Shown here piece after piece: positions 16,630 through 24,712 of a stretch of 61,485 bases of DNA (position 1 is its first letter; the number at the start of each line of letters is the position of its first letter). The notes under the pieces were generated by a model. It saw nothing but the letters and a program-made list of their open reading frames with translations, did no database searches and was not told the DNA's origin. Made by a program: the position numbers and the translations under genes. The stretch is from JACVRU01 sp040902725 (lineage in GTDB: Bacteria; Actinomycetota; Thermoleophilia; Gaiellales; Gaiellaceae): positions 1-61,485 of the forward strand of contig JBBDWU010000052.1 in NCBI GenBank assembly GCA_040902725.1, in the 5' to 3' direction.

Positions 16630-17664
16630 CTACTCCTCCGGGATGGCCGCCACGCCGGGCAATTCTTTCCCCTCCAGGAACTCCAACGATGCGCCACCGC
16701 CCGTCGACACCCACGACATCCGGTCGGCGAGGCCGAGCTCGTGCACGGCGCGCACCGAGTCGCCGCCCCCCACGACCGAGTACGCGGCAGAGGCGGCGAT
16801 CGCCTGCGCCACCGCGCGCGTCCCCTCGGCGAACCGCTCCCACTCGAAGACGCCCATGGGGCCGTTCCAGAAGACCGTTCGCGCGTGCGAGAGCGCTTCC
16901 GCGAAGCGCTCGCGGGTCTCAGGGCCGATGTCGAGCGCGAGCCAGCCTTCCGGCACCGCGTCCGCCGCTACCTCACGCGTTTCGGCGTCGGCCTCGAACG
17001 CGGCCGCGGCGACGACGTCGGACGGGAGCTCCAGCGGGACGTCGAGCCCGCCGGCCTCCGCCGCCATCTTCCCGCCTACGAGCAGGGTGTCGGCGCGGCG
17101 GCCGAGGCTTTCGATCACCCCGATCTTGTCCTCGACCTTGACGCCTCCGAGCGCGACGACGAACGGCCGCTCGACCTCGCCCAGGAGCCGCCCCAGCTCC
17201 TCCAGCTCGCGCTCGAGCAAGAAGCCCGCGTAGGCCGGCAGCAGGTGCGCGACGCCCTCGGTGGACGCGTGCGCCCGGTGCGCCGAGCCGAAGGCGTCGT
17301 TCACGTAGAGGTCGCCATGCCCGGCGAGCTCACGTGCGTAGGCGGGATCGTTCTTGGTCTCGCGCGGGTCGAAGCGGGTGTTCTCGAGCAGGCGCAGCCG
17401 TGCATCGTCGGCGTGCTTGCGCAGCTCCGCCTCGACGGGCTGCAGCGAGTAGGCCGGGTCCTCGCCCTTCGGACGTCCCAGGTGCGAGCAGACGACGACC
17501 TCGGCGGCCCCGCGCTCGAGCAGCCACTCCAGAGTCGGCAGCGCGGCGACGATGCGCGTGTCGTCGGCCACGCGGCCGTCCTCGAGGGGCACGTTGAGGT
17601 CGGCGCGCACGAGCACGCGCTTGTCCTCGACGTCCGCGGAGCGGACCGAGCGCGGGCGGTGCAC
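16630..17664 (-). CDS. pgk: Phosphoglycerate kinase
   Basis: Transfers phosphate between 1,3-bisphosphoglycerate and ADP. Conserved segments are RADLNVP, SHLGRPKG, ENTRF, VNDAFGSAHRAHAS and the nucleotide site NGPMGVFE and GGGDSVRA, ending TGGGASLEFLEG. At 344 aa it is about 40-50 residues shorter than typical bacterial Pgk, mostly through shortened inter-motif segments; all catalytic motifs are present. GTG start at 17664, directly after the gap stop codon. Confidence 0.96.
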   Translation of the reverse strand: MHRPRSVRSADVEDKRVLVRADLNVPLEDGRVADDTRIVAALPTLEWLLERGAAEVVVCSHLGRPKGEDPAYSLQPVEAELRKHADDARLRLLENTRFDPRETKNDPAYARELAGHGDLYVNDAFGSAHRAHASTEGVAHLLPAYAGFLLERELEELGRLLGEVERPFVVALGGVKVEDKIGVIESLGRRADTLLVGGKMAAEAGGLDVPLELPSDVVAAAAFEADAETREVAADAVPEGWLALDIGPETRERFAEALSHARTVFWNGPMGVFEWERFAEGTRAVAQAIAASAAYSVVGGGDSVRAVHELGLADRMSWVSTGGGASLEFLEGKELPGVAAIPEE

Positions 17665-18684
17665 CTAGACCGGAGCGGGCGCGAGCTTCGCCGCCATGCG
17701 GGCGACGACGTCGACGAGCCGGCACGAGTAGCCCCACTCGTTGTCGTACCAGCCGAAGACCTTTACGAGCGTGCCGTTCGCCATCGTGAGCGGCGCGTCG
17801 AAGATGCACGAGTAGGGCGACTTCTGGATGTCAGTCGAGACGATCGGGTCCTCGGTGTGCTGGAGGATGCCCTTGAGCGCGCCCGAGGACGCCGCCCGGA
17901 ACGCCTCGTTCACCTCGTCGACGCTCGTCTCCCGGGAGACGCGGACGACGAGGTCGACCACCGAGCCGGTGGGCACGGGCGCGCGCACCGCGATCCCGTC
18001 CACCTTGCCCTTGAGCTCTGGCAGCACGAGGCCGATCGCGCGCGCCGCGCCGGTCGAGGTGGGGATGAGGTTGATCGCCGCCGCCCGTGCTCGCCGCAGG
18101 TCCTCGTGCGGGGCGTCGACGAGCCGCTGGTCGGCGGTGTAGGCGTGAATCGTCGTCATGAAGCCCTGCTCGATGCCGAACGTGTCGTGCAGGATCTTTG
18201 CGATCGGCGCGACGCAGTTCGTCGTGCAGGAGGCGTTGGAGACGATGTGGTGCGAGTCGGGGTCGTAGGCGTCGTCGTTGACGCCGAGGACGATCGTCAC
18301 GTCCGGGTCGGTCGCGGGTGCGGAGATGACCACCTTCTTCGCTCCGGCCTCGAGGTGCTGCTCGGCGCCCTCGCGCTTCGTGAAGAAGCCGGTGGACTCG
18401 AGCACGACGTCGACCCCGAGCTCGCCCCAGGGCAGCGCACGGGGATCCCGCTCGGCCAGGATTCGCAGCTCCTCGCCGTTGACGCGAATGACGCCGTCGC
18501 CCGCCTCGATGTCCTCCGTCAGGTTGCCCAGGACCGAGTCGTGCTTGAGCAGGTGCGCCATCGTCGGGACGTCGCCGATGTCGTTCGCGGCGACGATCTC
18601 GAAGTCGCCGCGGCGCTCGAGGTAGGAACGGAAGAAGTTGCGTCCGATGCGCCCGAACCCGTTGATCCCGACCCGAACAGCCAC
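17665..18684 (-). CDS. gap: Glyceraldehyde-3-phosphate dehydrogenase
   Basis: Oxidises glyceraldehyde 3-phosphate to 1,3-bisphosphoglycerate with NAD(P). The start is placed at GTG 18684 (VAVRVGINGFGRIGRNFF), giving the normal length of 339 aa; the frame stays open to 19053 but that extension is Arg/Gly/Pro-rich non-conserved sequence covering palindromes and C-runs. It has the Rossmann motif INGFGRIGR, catalytic C153 in SNASCTTNC, and the C-terminal WYDNEWGYSCR. First gene of gap-pgk-tpiA-gpmI, with a 396-bp leader to whiA. Confidence 0.97.
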   Translation of the reverse strand: MAVRVGINGFGRIGRNFFRSYLERRGDFEIVAANDIGDVPTMAHLLKHDSVLGNLTEDIEAGDGVIRVNGEELRILAERDPRALPWGELGVDVVLESTGFFTKREGAEQHLEAGAKKVVISAPATDPDVTIVLGVNDDAYDPDSHHIVSNASCTTNCVAPIAKILHDTFGIEQGFMTTIHAYTADQRLVDAPHEDLRRARAAAINLIPTSTGAARAIGLVLPELKGKVDGIAVRAPVPTGSVVDLVVRVSRETSVDEVNEAFRAASSGALKGILQHTEDPIVSTDIQKSPYSCIFDAPLTMANGTLVKVFGWYDNEWGYSCRLVDVVARMAAKLAPAPV

Positions 18685-18792
18685 TGCTTCGAGTCTAACG
18701 ACGAGGTGCCCGGCGGGGGCCGCAGAGGCGTCTCGTCCCGCGAAGTGCCGCAGGGGCCGCCAAGGCGCCGCCTTGCGGCGCCGACCAGCCAA

Positions 18793-18817
18793 GGCCGTCC
18801 GGTTCATCCGGACGGCC
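18793..18817. repeat. Perfect inverted repeat, 10-bp arms
   Basis: Arms GGCCGTCCGG and CCGGACGGCC around TTCAT. No T-run follows on either strand, so a simple intrinsic terminator is unlikely; it may be a REP-like palindrome. Confidence 0.65.
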
Positions 18818-18834
18818 GATTCACTCTCCGGCCG

Positions 18835-18870
18835 CCCCCCCCCCCCCCCCGCGGGGGGCCCCCCCCCCCC
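18835..18870. repeat. Low-complexity C16-GC-G6-C12 tract
   Basis: Two long C runs around a G run. The similarity to the homopolymers bordering the N gaps makes an assembly or sequencing artefact likely. Confidence 0.6.
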
Positions 18871-18968
18871 GCACCCGCAGCCGGTGGGCCGCCGCCGAAG
18901 GCGGCGGGGGCCGGAGAGGAAGCTCCGAGGACGACCTTCCCCTCCGGACGAACCACGCTCAGAACCAT

Positions 18969-18997
18969 GGCGGCGAACGGGGTCTGAATTCGCCGCC
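18969..18997. repeat. Hairpin with 9-bp stem
   Basis: Arms GGCGGCGAA and TTCGCCGCC enclose the 11-nt loop CGGGGTCTGAA, which carries a half-site of the palindrome seen at 11183 and 15330. Confidence 0.6.
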
Positions 18998-19080
18998 GGA
19001 CGAGAGTGGGCCCCGCCGCGCAACGAGTATCGCAAAACGTCTCTGCATTCCACCAGGGAATTTGAAAGTGATATCCGGGG

Positions 19081-19983
19081 CTAATCGGCGAGGCGTTCGA
19101 TCAGCGCGAGCCGGCGGTGAACGGATGCCTTGGTCGCGGGTGGGCGGCAACGCCGTCCCAGCTCGCGCAGGGAGAGAGACGGATTCCGTAGCCGCAGCTC
19201 GGCGATCTCGCGCAGGCCCTCGGGGAGGTCGCCGAGCGCGCCGGCCTCCTGGAGCGTGCGAATCGCGGCGAGCTGGCGGTGCGCGGCGCGGCTCGTGCGG
19301 ACGAGGTTGGCGTGGTCGGCGTTCGCCAGCCGGTTCGCGCGGGCGCGGGTCGCGCCCATCACCGCCCGCTCCTCGAACCGCAGCACCGCGTCGCTCGAGC
19401 CGGCGGCGACGAGCACGGCCTCGATCGCGTCCGCCCCCTTCGCGTACGCGGCCGCGTGACGTCCCCGGTCGACGACTTTGAGCGGCGCGAGCTCCGCCAG
19501 GAACTCGGCCCCCTCACGGCTCGGCCGCCGGATCTCGAGATGCGGCGAGCGCGGGCCCGAGAGCGAGCCGGAGCCGAGCAGCGCGCCGCGGAGGTAGGCC
19601 GAGCGGCAGCACGCGCGGCCCACCACCCGCTTCGGCGGACGCTCGAGCGGTGCCAGCCGGGCCGTGAGCACGCCGGCCTCCTGGAGCACGTCGAGCGCGC
19701 GAGGCGTGCCCTCGACGTGCAGCTGGTAGCGCGTCGCCTGCCCGAAGGCCCGCTGGCGATACGTGCGGATCTCCGAGTCGACGGCGAACGAGCGCAGCAG
19801 GCTGAATGCGCGGCGGGCCGTTCCCGAGCTCGCGAGGTCGAGGTGGAGCGAGATTCGGCCGCGCCCGTGCAGGTGGACGCTTCCCGCCGAGTGGAACAGG
19901 CCCGAGAGCTCGGCTAGCCGGTCGCAGTCGCGCTCGGGCTCGACTCGCGCGAGCTCGTCTCGGAGCTCCTCAGACAGCGACAC
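19081..19983 (-). CDS. whiA: WhiA, DNA-binding developmental regulator
   Basis: WhiA controls sporulation/division genes with WhiB in Streptomyces and is found more widely in Gram-positives. Start placed at GTG 19983 (VSLSEELRDELARV, 300 aa); the longer frame to 20118 is antisense-like sequence over ogt. N-terminal homing-endonuclease-like fold: CDRLAELSGLFHSAGSVHLHGRGRISL, then RVVGRACCRSAYLRGALLGSGSL. C-terminal helix-turn-helix: LPEGLREIAELRLRNPSLSL followed by ELGRRCRPPATKASVHRRL. It overlaps the end of ogt by 14 bp on the same strand. The usual partner genes rapZ and yvcK are missing upstream. Confidence 0.93.
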   Translation of the reverse strand: MSLSEELRDELARVEPERDCDRLAELSGLFHSAGSVHLHGRGRISLHLDLASSGTARRAFSLLRSFAVDSEIRTYRQRAFGQATRYQLHVEGTPRALDVLQEAGVLTARLAPLERPPKRVVGRACCRSAYLRGALLGSGSLSGPRSPHLEIRRPSREGAEFLAELAPLKVVDRGRHAAAYAKGADAIEAVLVAAGSSDAVLRFEERAVMGATRARANRLANADHANLVRTSRAAHRQLAAIRTLQEAGALGDLPEGLREIAELRLRNPSLSLRELGRRCRPPATKASVHRRLALIERLAD

Positions 19984-20428
19984 CTTCGAGCTCCAGCAGG
20001 CGTCGTTTGTAGCCGATCCCGAGTGACCCGTAGGAGCCGATCCCGTCGGCCGCGACGACCCGGTGGCAAGGGACGAAGAGGCCGAACGGATTCCCGGCGC
20101 AGAACGACCCGGCGGCACGCTGGGCGCCTGGGTAGCCGGCCAGCGCGGCCAGCTCGCCGTAGGTGACGAGCTCGCCGTACGGAACTCCGCGCAGGGCCTC
20201 CTGCACGCCGCGCTGGAAGGGTGTCCAGTCGAGCGGCACGAGCTCCACGTCGGCGAAGTCGTCGCGTGCGCCCGCGAAGTACGCGCGAATCCGGTCGACC
20301 AGCGGATGCTCGGAGTCGGCGTCCTCGCCGGCCCGCGGCAGCTCGTGGAGCGCGACCGCGCCGTCCACGAGCGCGAGCCCCCCCACGCCCCACCCGGCCA
20401 CGGCGTACTTGAACGTCTCGATCCTCAC
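19970..20428 (-). CDS. ogt: Methylated-DNA--protein-cysteine methyltransferase
   Basis: Suicide repair enzyme that moves the methyl group from O6-methylguanine to its own cysteine. The catalytic motif VPCHRVV has C121, preceded by the helix-turn-helix with the arginine finger (GELAALAGYPGAQRAAGSF). GTG start at 20428 gives 152 aa, the usual single-domain size, and leaves a 20-bp spacer to the divergent pruA; the longer frame to 20740 lies antisense to pruA. The whiA start overlaps its 3' end. Confidence 0.92.
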   Translation of the reverse strand: MRIETFKYAVAGWGVGGLALVDGAVALHELPRAGEDADSEHPLVDRIRAYFAGARDDFADVELVPLDWTPFQRGVQEALRGVPYGELVTYGELAALAGYPGAQRAAGSFCAGNPFGLFVPCHRVVAADGIGSYGSLGIGYKRRLLELEGVAV

Positions 20429-20448
20429 CCCCTCTAGAATCGCCGAAG

Positions 20449-22080
20449 ATGGCCTCCTCGGGGATCTTCCGGCCGCCGCCGCCGCAGAACGAGCCGGTGA
20501 AGACCTACGCGCCGGGGTCGCCGGAGCGGGCGGAGCTGAAGCGTCGCCTCGACCAGATGGAAGCCGACCGGCTCGACATCCCCTGCGTGATCGGCGGCGA
20601 GGACCTGCGTACGGGCGACACCTTCGAGGCGGTGATGCCGCACCGGCGCAACCACGTCCTCGCCGACGTCCACAAGGCCGGGCCGGACGAGGTCGAGCGC
20701 GCGATCCAGGCCGCGGGGGACGCCTGGCACGACTGGTCACGGACGCCGTGGGAGGAGCGGGCGACGGTCTTTCTCCGCGCGGCGGAGCTGCTCGCGGGGC
20801 CGTGGCGGCAGATCCTCAACGCCTCGACGATGCTCGGCCAGTCGAAGACGGCGCACCAGGCGGAGATCGACGCAGCCTGCGAGCTGATCGACTTCTGGCG
20901 CTTCAACGTCGAGTTCATGCTCCGGATTTACGACGAGCAGCCCGCTTCCTCGCCCGGAGTATGGAACCGCATGGAGTACCGGCCGCTCGAAGGCTTCGTG
21001 CTCGCGGTCACCCCGTTCAACTTCACTGCGATCGCCGGCAACCTGCCGACGAGCCCGGCGCTCATGGGGAACACGGTCGTGTGGAAGCCCGCGTCCACGT
21101 CGGCGGTCTCGTCCTACTGGGTCATGCGGCTGCTGCAGGAGGCCGGGCTGCCCGACGGGGTCGTGAACCTGGTCTACGGCGACGGGCCGGTGGTGGGGAA
21201 CGCAGCCTTCGGCAGCGAGCACTTCGCGGGCCTGCACTTCACCGGCTCGACCGGCACGTTCAACCGGATGTGGAAGACGGTCGGCGACGGCATCGACGGC
21301 TACCGGAACTACCCGCGCATCGTTGGCGAGACTGGCGGCAAGGACTTCATCGTCGCCCACCCGAGCGCCGACGTCGACGCCGTCGTGACCGCGATCCTTC
21401 GCGGCTCCTTCGAGTACCAGGGGCAGAAGTGCTCAGCCGCTTCGCGGGTCTACGCGCCGCAAAGCCTCTGGGACGCGATGCGCGACCGGCTCGCCGACGA
21501 GGTGCGGACGATCCGCATGGGCGACGTCTCCGACTTCTCGAACTTCATGGGCGCCGTCATCGACTCCTCATCGTTCGCCACGCAGCGCGACGCGATCGAG
21601 TATGCGCGCGCCCAGGGCGACGAGGTGCTCGTGGGCGGCGGCTCCGACGACAGCGAGGGCTGGTTCGTCGAGCCGACCGTAATCAGGACCAAGGATCCGG
21701 GCTCGCGGCTATTGCGGGACGAGTTCTTCGGGCCGATCGTGACCGCCTACGTCTATCCCGACGACCGCTGGGAGGAGACGCTCGAGCTCGTCGACGCGAC
21801 CGCCGCCTACGGCCTCACCGGCGCGATCTTCTCGCGTGAGCGCGAGGCGGTGGAGGAGGCCGAGGAGGTGCTCCGCTACGCCGCCGGCAACTTCTACGTG
21901 AACGACAAGCCGACCGGCGCGGTGGTCGGGCAGCAGCCGTTCGGCGGCGGCCGGTCCTCGGGAACGAACGACAAGGCCGGCTCGCTCTGGAACCTGATCC
22001 GCTGGGTCAGCCCGCGCACGATCAAGGAGACGTTCGTCCCGCCGACCGACTACCGCTATCCCTTCCTCGCGCCGGACTAG
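20449..22080 (+). CDS. pruA: 1-Pyrroline-5-carboxylate dehydrogenase (L-glutamate gamma-semialdehyde dehydrogenase)
   Basis: Second step of proline catabolism: oxidises glutamate semialdehyde to glutamate with NAD. The 543-aa length and the N-terminal VIGGEDLRTGDTFEAVMPH followed by AVTPFNFTAIAGN, LHFTGSTGTF, ETGGKDF and catalytic C328 in GQKCSAASRVY match the ALDH4/P5CDH family, close to the monofunctional eukaryote-like branch. No proline dehydrogenase gene is adjacent. It is divergent from ogt and its stop overlaps the convergent lipoprotein gene by 4 bp. Confidence 0.93.
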   Translation: MASSGIFRPPPPQNEPVKTYAPGSPERAELKRRLDQMEADRLDIPCVIGGEDLRTGDTFEAVMPHRRNHVLADVHKAGPDEVERAIQAAGDAWHDWSRTPWEERATVFLRAAELLAGPWRQILNASTMLGQSKTAHQAEIDAACELIDFWRFNVEFMLRIYDEQPASSPGVWNRMEYRPLEGFVLAVTPFNFTAIAGNLPTSPALMGNTVVWKPASTSAVSSYWVMRLLQEAGLPDGVVNLVYGDGPVVGNAAFGSEHFAGLHFTGSTGTFNRMWKTVGDGIDGYRNYPRIVGETGGKDFIVAHPSADVDAVVTAILRGSFEYQGQKCSAASRVYAPQSLWDAMRDRLADEVRTIRMGDVSDFSNFMGAVIDSSSFATQRDAIEYARAQGDEVLVGGGSDDSEGWFVEPTVIRTKDPGSRLLRDEFFGPIVTAYVYPDDRWEETLELVDATAAYGLTGAIFSREREAVEEAEEVLRYAAGNFYVNDKPTGAVVGQQPFGGGRSSGTNDKAGSLWNLIRWVSPRTIKETFVPPTDYRYPFLAPD

Positions 22081-22835
22081 CCCTCGACCTCGAAGGGCCA
22101 GGCGAAGGCGCCGGCCGTCTCCCCCGCCACGGCGAAGGCGACCGCGATCTGCGGGCCGGGATCGAGCGGCCGGTCGAGGCGACCCCAGACCTCGCGCGTG
22201 AACGACCGCCTGCGGATCGGATGGGAGAGCACCGGTCGGTCCCCGATCCAGAGCGCGAGCTCGTCGATCTCGGTGCCCGCCTGGGCCTCGACCCGGAGCT
22301 CCGGCCGCTCTCCCACCTCGGCGAGCGGCGCCGGCTTCAGCAGCCCGAAGGCGATTCCGCCCAGCTCGAGCCGCCAGCGTCCAGCCTCCAGCCGGAGGGC
22401 GGCAGCGTAGGCCGCGGGCTCGTCGTCCCGCGAGCGGCCCGAGACGGCTGCGACTGCCCAGCCCCCGTCAAGCCGCAGCGAGAGCTCTACCCGCGGCCCC
22501 GAGAACCCTTCGAAGTCGTCGGCCAACTCGCCCGCGACGCCGGGGGCATAGCTTGCTCGTGTCTCGGCCGACATCAGCGCCCGCATCGCTTTCGTGTCCC
22601 CCGCCCGCGCGGCCTGGACGAAGGCGAGCACGACCAGCCCCGGCCCGCGCGCGGGTGAGCCGACCGGCTCGGCGTCGAGCCGCAGCACCGGGAGCCGCTC
22701 CTCCCCGCCGCAGCCCGCCGCCAGCATGAGGGCAGCGAAGGCTGCGCCTACCCACCTCCTCCCCCCACCCTTTGGGTGGGGCAAAGGGTAGGGGGAGCTT
22801 CCGCGCGCCCGTGTGCCAACACTGCGCCGAATCAC
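22077..22835 (-). CDS. Lipoprotein of unknown function downstream of uvrC
   Basis: The protein has a lipobox (LMLAAGCGG) and a mature part of about 210 residues with two likely small beta-rich domains. The first resembles a secreted SnoaL/NTF2-like stress domain (FVQAARAGDTKAMRALMS, then WAVAAVSGR and GRWRLELGG); the second carries DELALWIGDRP and TREVWGRLDRPL. The start is taken as GTG 22835, overlapping the uvrC stop as GTGA (252 aa, with a long n-region). A TTG nearer the lipobox is an alternative. The n-region is encoded by an inverted repeat (22747-22792), an oddity that makes the true start uncertain. Confidence 0.75.
   Translation of the reverse strand: MIRRSVGTRARGSSPYPLPHPKGGGRRWVGAAFAALMLAAGCGGEERLPVLRLDAEPVGSPARGPGLVVLAFVQAARAGDTKAMRALMSAETRASYAPGVAGELADDFEGFSGPRVELSLRLDGGWAVAAVSGRSRDDEPAAYAAALRLEAGRWRLELGGIAFGLLKPAPLAEVGERPELRVEAQAGTEIDELALWIGDRPVLSHPIRRRSFTREVWGRLDRPLDPGPQIAVAFAVAGETAGAFAWPFEVEG
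22747..22792. repeat. Nested inverted repeat in the lipoprotein leader
   Basis: Outer arms CCTACCC (22747-22753) and GGGTAGG (22786-22792) surround an inner palindrome with arms CCACCC and GGGTGG around TTT (22765-22779). It lies just after uvrC on the minus strand, inside the predicted signal-peptide coding part of the lipoprotein. No T-run follows. Confidence 0.6.
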
Positions 22836-24688
22836 GCCGGCTTGCCTGCCTTGTGCAGCTGGCCGTAGATGTGGCGCGCGGTCTTGGGCGGCAGGCCGCG
22901 CACGGCCTCGAGCTCCTCCTGGCTGGCGGCGAGGACGCCCTCCGCCGAGCCGAAATGCCGCAACAGCGCCCGCCGCCGCGCCGGCCCAACCCCCTCCAAC
23001 CCGTCGAGCACCGACTCGAAGGCGGTCGCGTCGCGGCGCTTGCGGTGGTAGCCGAGCGCGAAGCGATGAGCCTCGTCGCGGATCCGCCGGAGCAGCTGGT
23101 GGCCTGCCGAGTGCGGGTCGAGCCGGATCGCGTGCGGCTGACCGGGGACGAACACCTCTTCCTCGCGCTTGGCGAGCGCGATCACCGCCACGCGCGGCAG
23201 GTCGTACTGCTGCATCGCCGCGAGCGCGGCCGACAGCTGCCCCTTGCCGCCGTCGACCACGACGAGGTTCGGCGTCTGCGCGAAGCTCTCGTCGTAGTCC
23301 TCGCCCGTCACGTCGCCGAGCCGGGCGAAGCGGCGGCCGACAACCTGCGCCATCGCGGCGAAGTCGTCGTGGACGTCGCCTCCTCGCACGGCGAACTTCC
23401 GGTAGTGCGCCTTCTTCGCCGCCGCGTCCTCGAACACGACGAGCGACCCGACCGTCCCCTCCCCCTGGATCGTCGAGATGTCGAAGCACTCGATCCGCAG
23501 CGGCAAGCTCTCGAGGTTGAGCGCCTCGCGCAGCTCCTCGAGCGCCTCCACGCGACGGAGCCGCCGCTGCTCGCGGGTCCACGCCTCCGACGCCAGCGCG
23601 TGGCGCGCGTTCTCCGCCGCGAGCTCCTGCAGCCGCCGCTTCTCGCCCCGCTCCGCCGCGCGCAGCTCGACGCCCGCGCCCCGACGCTCGGACAGCCACG
23701 CGGCCAGCGCGGAGAGGTCACCAGAGTCCCGCGGAACGACGATCTGCGGCGGGATTCGCGGCGCCGTCCCGTAGTACTCGACGCAGAAGGCCTCGAGCAC
23801 CGCCGAGAGCTCCTTCCCGGCGACGTTCTCGAGGTGGAAGCTGTAGCGGTCGATCATCTTGCCGCCGCGGAGCGGGAAGACCTGGACGGCCGCGACGTCG
23901 CCCTCCGCCGCGACCCCGATGACGTCCACGTCGCCGGTCGCCCGCCGGTCGGCCGCCTGGCGCTCTGCGAGGTGCTGGACGGCGCGGAGCCGGTTGCGAT
24001 AGCGGGCTGCCTCCTCGAAGCGTTCCCCGCCGGCGGCCTCGCGCATCCGCTGCTCGAGATCACGCTGGATCGGCTCCGTCTCGCCCGACAGGAACCCGAT
24101 CACGCCCTCGACGATCGCCCCGTAGTCCTGCGGCGTGATGTAGCCGACGCAGGGCGCCTTGCAACGCTCGATGTGGTAGTCGAGGCAGGGAATCCCGGAA
24201 TGCCGCCCGGGCTTCGGGCCCTCGCACGGCCGGAACTGGAAGACCCGGTTCAGCACCTCGAGCGTCTGCCGCACCTTCTTCGCGGTCGCGTAGGGGCCGA
24301 AGTAGAGGACGCCGGCCCGGTGGCGCTCCCGCGTGAACATCACGCGCGGGTACTCGTCGTCGACCGTGACGGCTATGTACGGGAAGGACTTGTCGTCACG
24401 GAGCTTGACGTTGAAGGGCGGCCGGTGGCGCTTGACGAGGTTCTGCTCGAGGTGGATCGCCTCCACCTCGTTGCGGGTGACGATCACCTCGACGTCCGCC
24501 ACGCGCGCAGGCAGCTGGCCGATCGCGTGCCGGCTCATCGCCGCGCCGCGCTGGAAGTACGAGCGCACCCGCGGCCGCAGCGACTTCGCCTTGCCGACGT
24601 AGAGCACGCCGCCCTTGGCGTCGCGAAAGAGGTAGACGCCGGGCTTGGCCGGCAGCTCCTTCAGCTGCTGCTCGATCTGGGAAGCCAT
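22832..24688 (-). CDS. uvrC: Excinuclease ABC subunit C
   Basis: Makes the dual incisions in UvrABC nucleotide excision repair. Start at ATG 24688 gives 618 aa; the open frame upstream to 26194 is antisense to chdC and non-conserved. Domains in order: GIY-YIG nuclease (PGVYLFRDAKGGVLYVGKAKSL, N-terminal), Cys cluster CLDYHIERCKAPC, UVR motif (RFEEAARYRNRLRA, about residue 225), RNase H-like endonuclease (CFDISTIQGEGTVGS, VVVDGGKGQL), and C-terminal tandem helix-hairpin-helix (LDGLEGVGPARRRALL, AVRGLPPKTAR). Divergent from chdC with 24 bp between starts. Confidence 0.97.
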   Translation of the reverse strand: MASQIEQQLKELPAKPGVYLFRDAKGGVLYVGKAKSLRPRVRSYFQRGAAMSRHAIGQLPARVADVEVIVTRNEVEAIHLEQNLVKRHRPPFNVKLRDDKSFPYIAVTVDDEYPRVMFTRERHRAGVLYFGPYATAKKVRQTLEVLNRVFQFRPCEGPKPGRHSGIPCLDYHIERCKAPCVGYITPQDYGAIVEGVIGFLSGETEPIQRDLEQRMREAAGGERFEEAARYRNRLRAVQHLAERQAADRRATGDVDVIGVAAEGDVAAVQVFPLRGGKMIDRYSFHLENVAGKELSAVLEAFCVEYYGTAPRIPPQIVVPRDSGDLSALAAWLSERRGAGVELRAAERGEKRRLQELAAENARHALASEAWTREQRRLRRVEALEELREALNLESLPLRIECFDISTIQGEGTVGSLVVFEDAAAKKAHYRKFAVRGGDVHDDFAAMAQVVGRRFARLGDVTGEDYDESFAQTPNLVVVDGGKGQLSAALAAMQQYDLPRVAVIALAKREEEVFVPGQPHAIRLDPHSAGHQLLRRIRDEAHRFALGYHRKRRDATAFESVLDGLEGVGPARRRALLRHFGSAEGVLAASQEELEAVRGLPPKTARHIYGQLHKAGKPA

Positions 24689-24712
24689 GGCCGCATCAGT
24701 AGCATCTCGGCC

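Larger units (their letters stand above)
18685..19080. other. Hairpin-rich non-coding spacer between whiA and gap
   Basis: No convincing gene. The stretch contains perfect inverted repeats at 18764-18782 (7-bp arms), 18793-18817 (10-bp arms, loop TTCAT) and 18969-18997 (9-bp arms, 11-nt loop containing CGGGGTCTGA). It also has C homopolymers of 16 and 12 (18835-18850 and 18859-18870). The gap promoter should lie here on the minus strand, but I cannot place it. Confidence 0.7.

Noticed and set aside
18793..18817. Intrinsic terminator of whiA
   Set aside because: Perfect stem but no T-tract on the minus strand and more than 260 bp downstream of the whiA stop.
16120..18987. 955-aa plus-strand frame
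   Set aside because: Runs antisense over tpiA, pgk and gap, all of which have clear motifs; composition is typical of a third-position-bias shadow.
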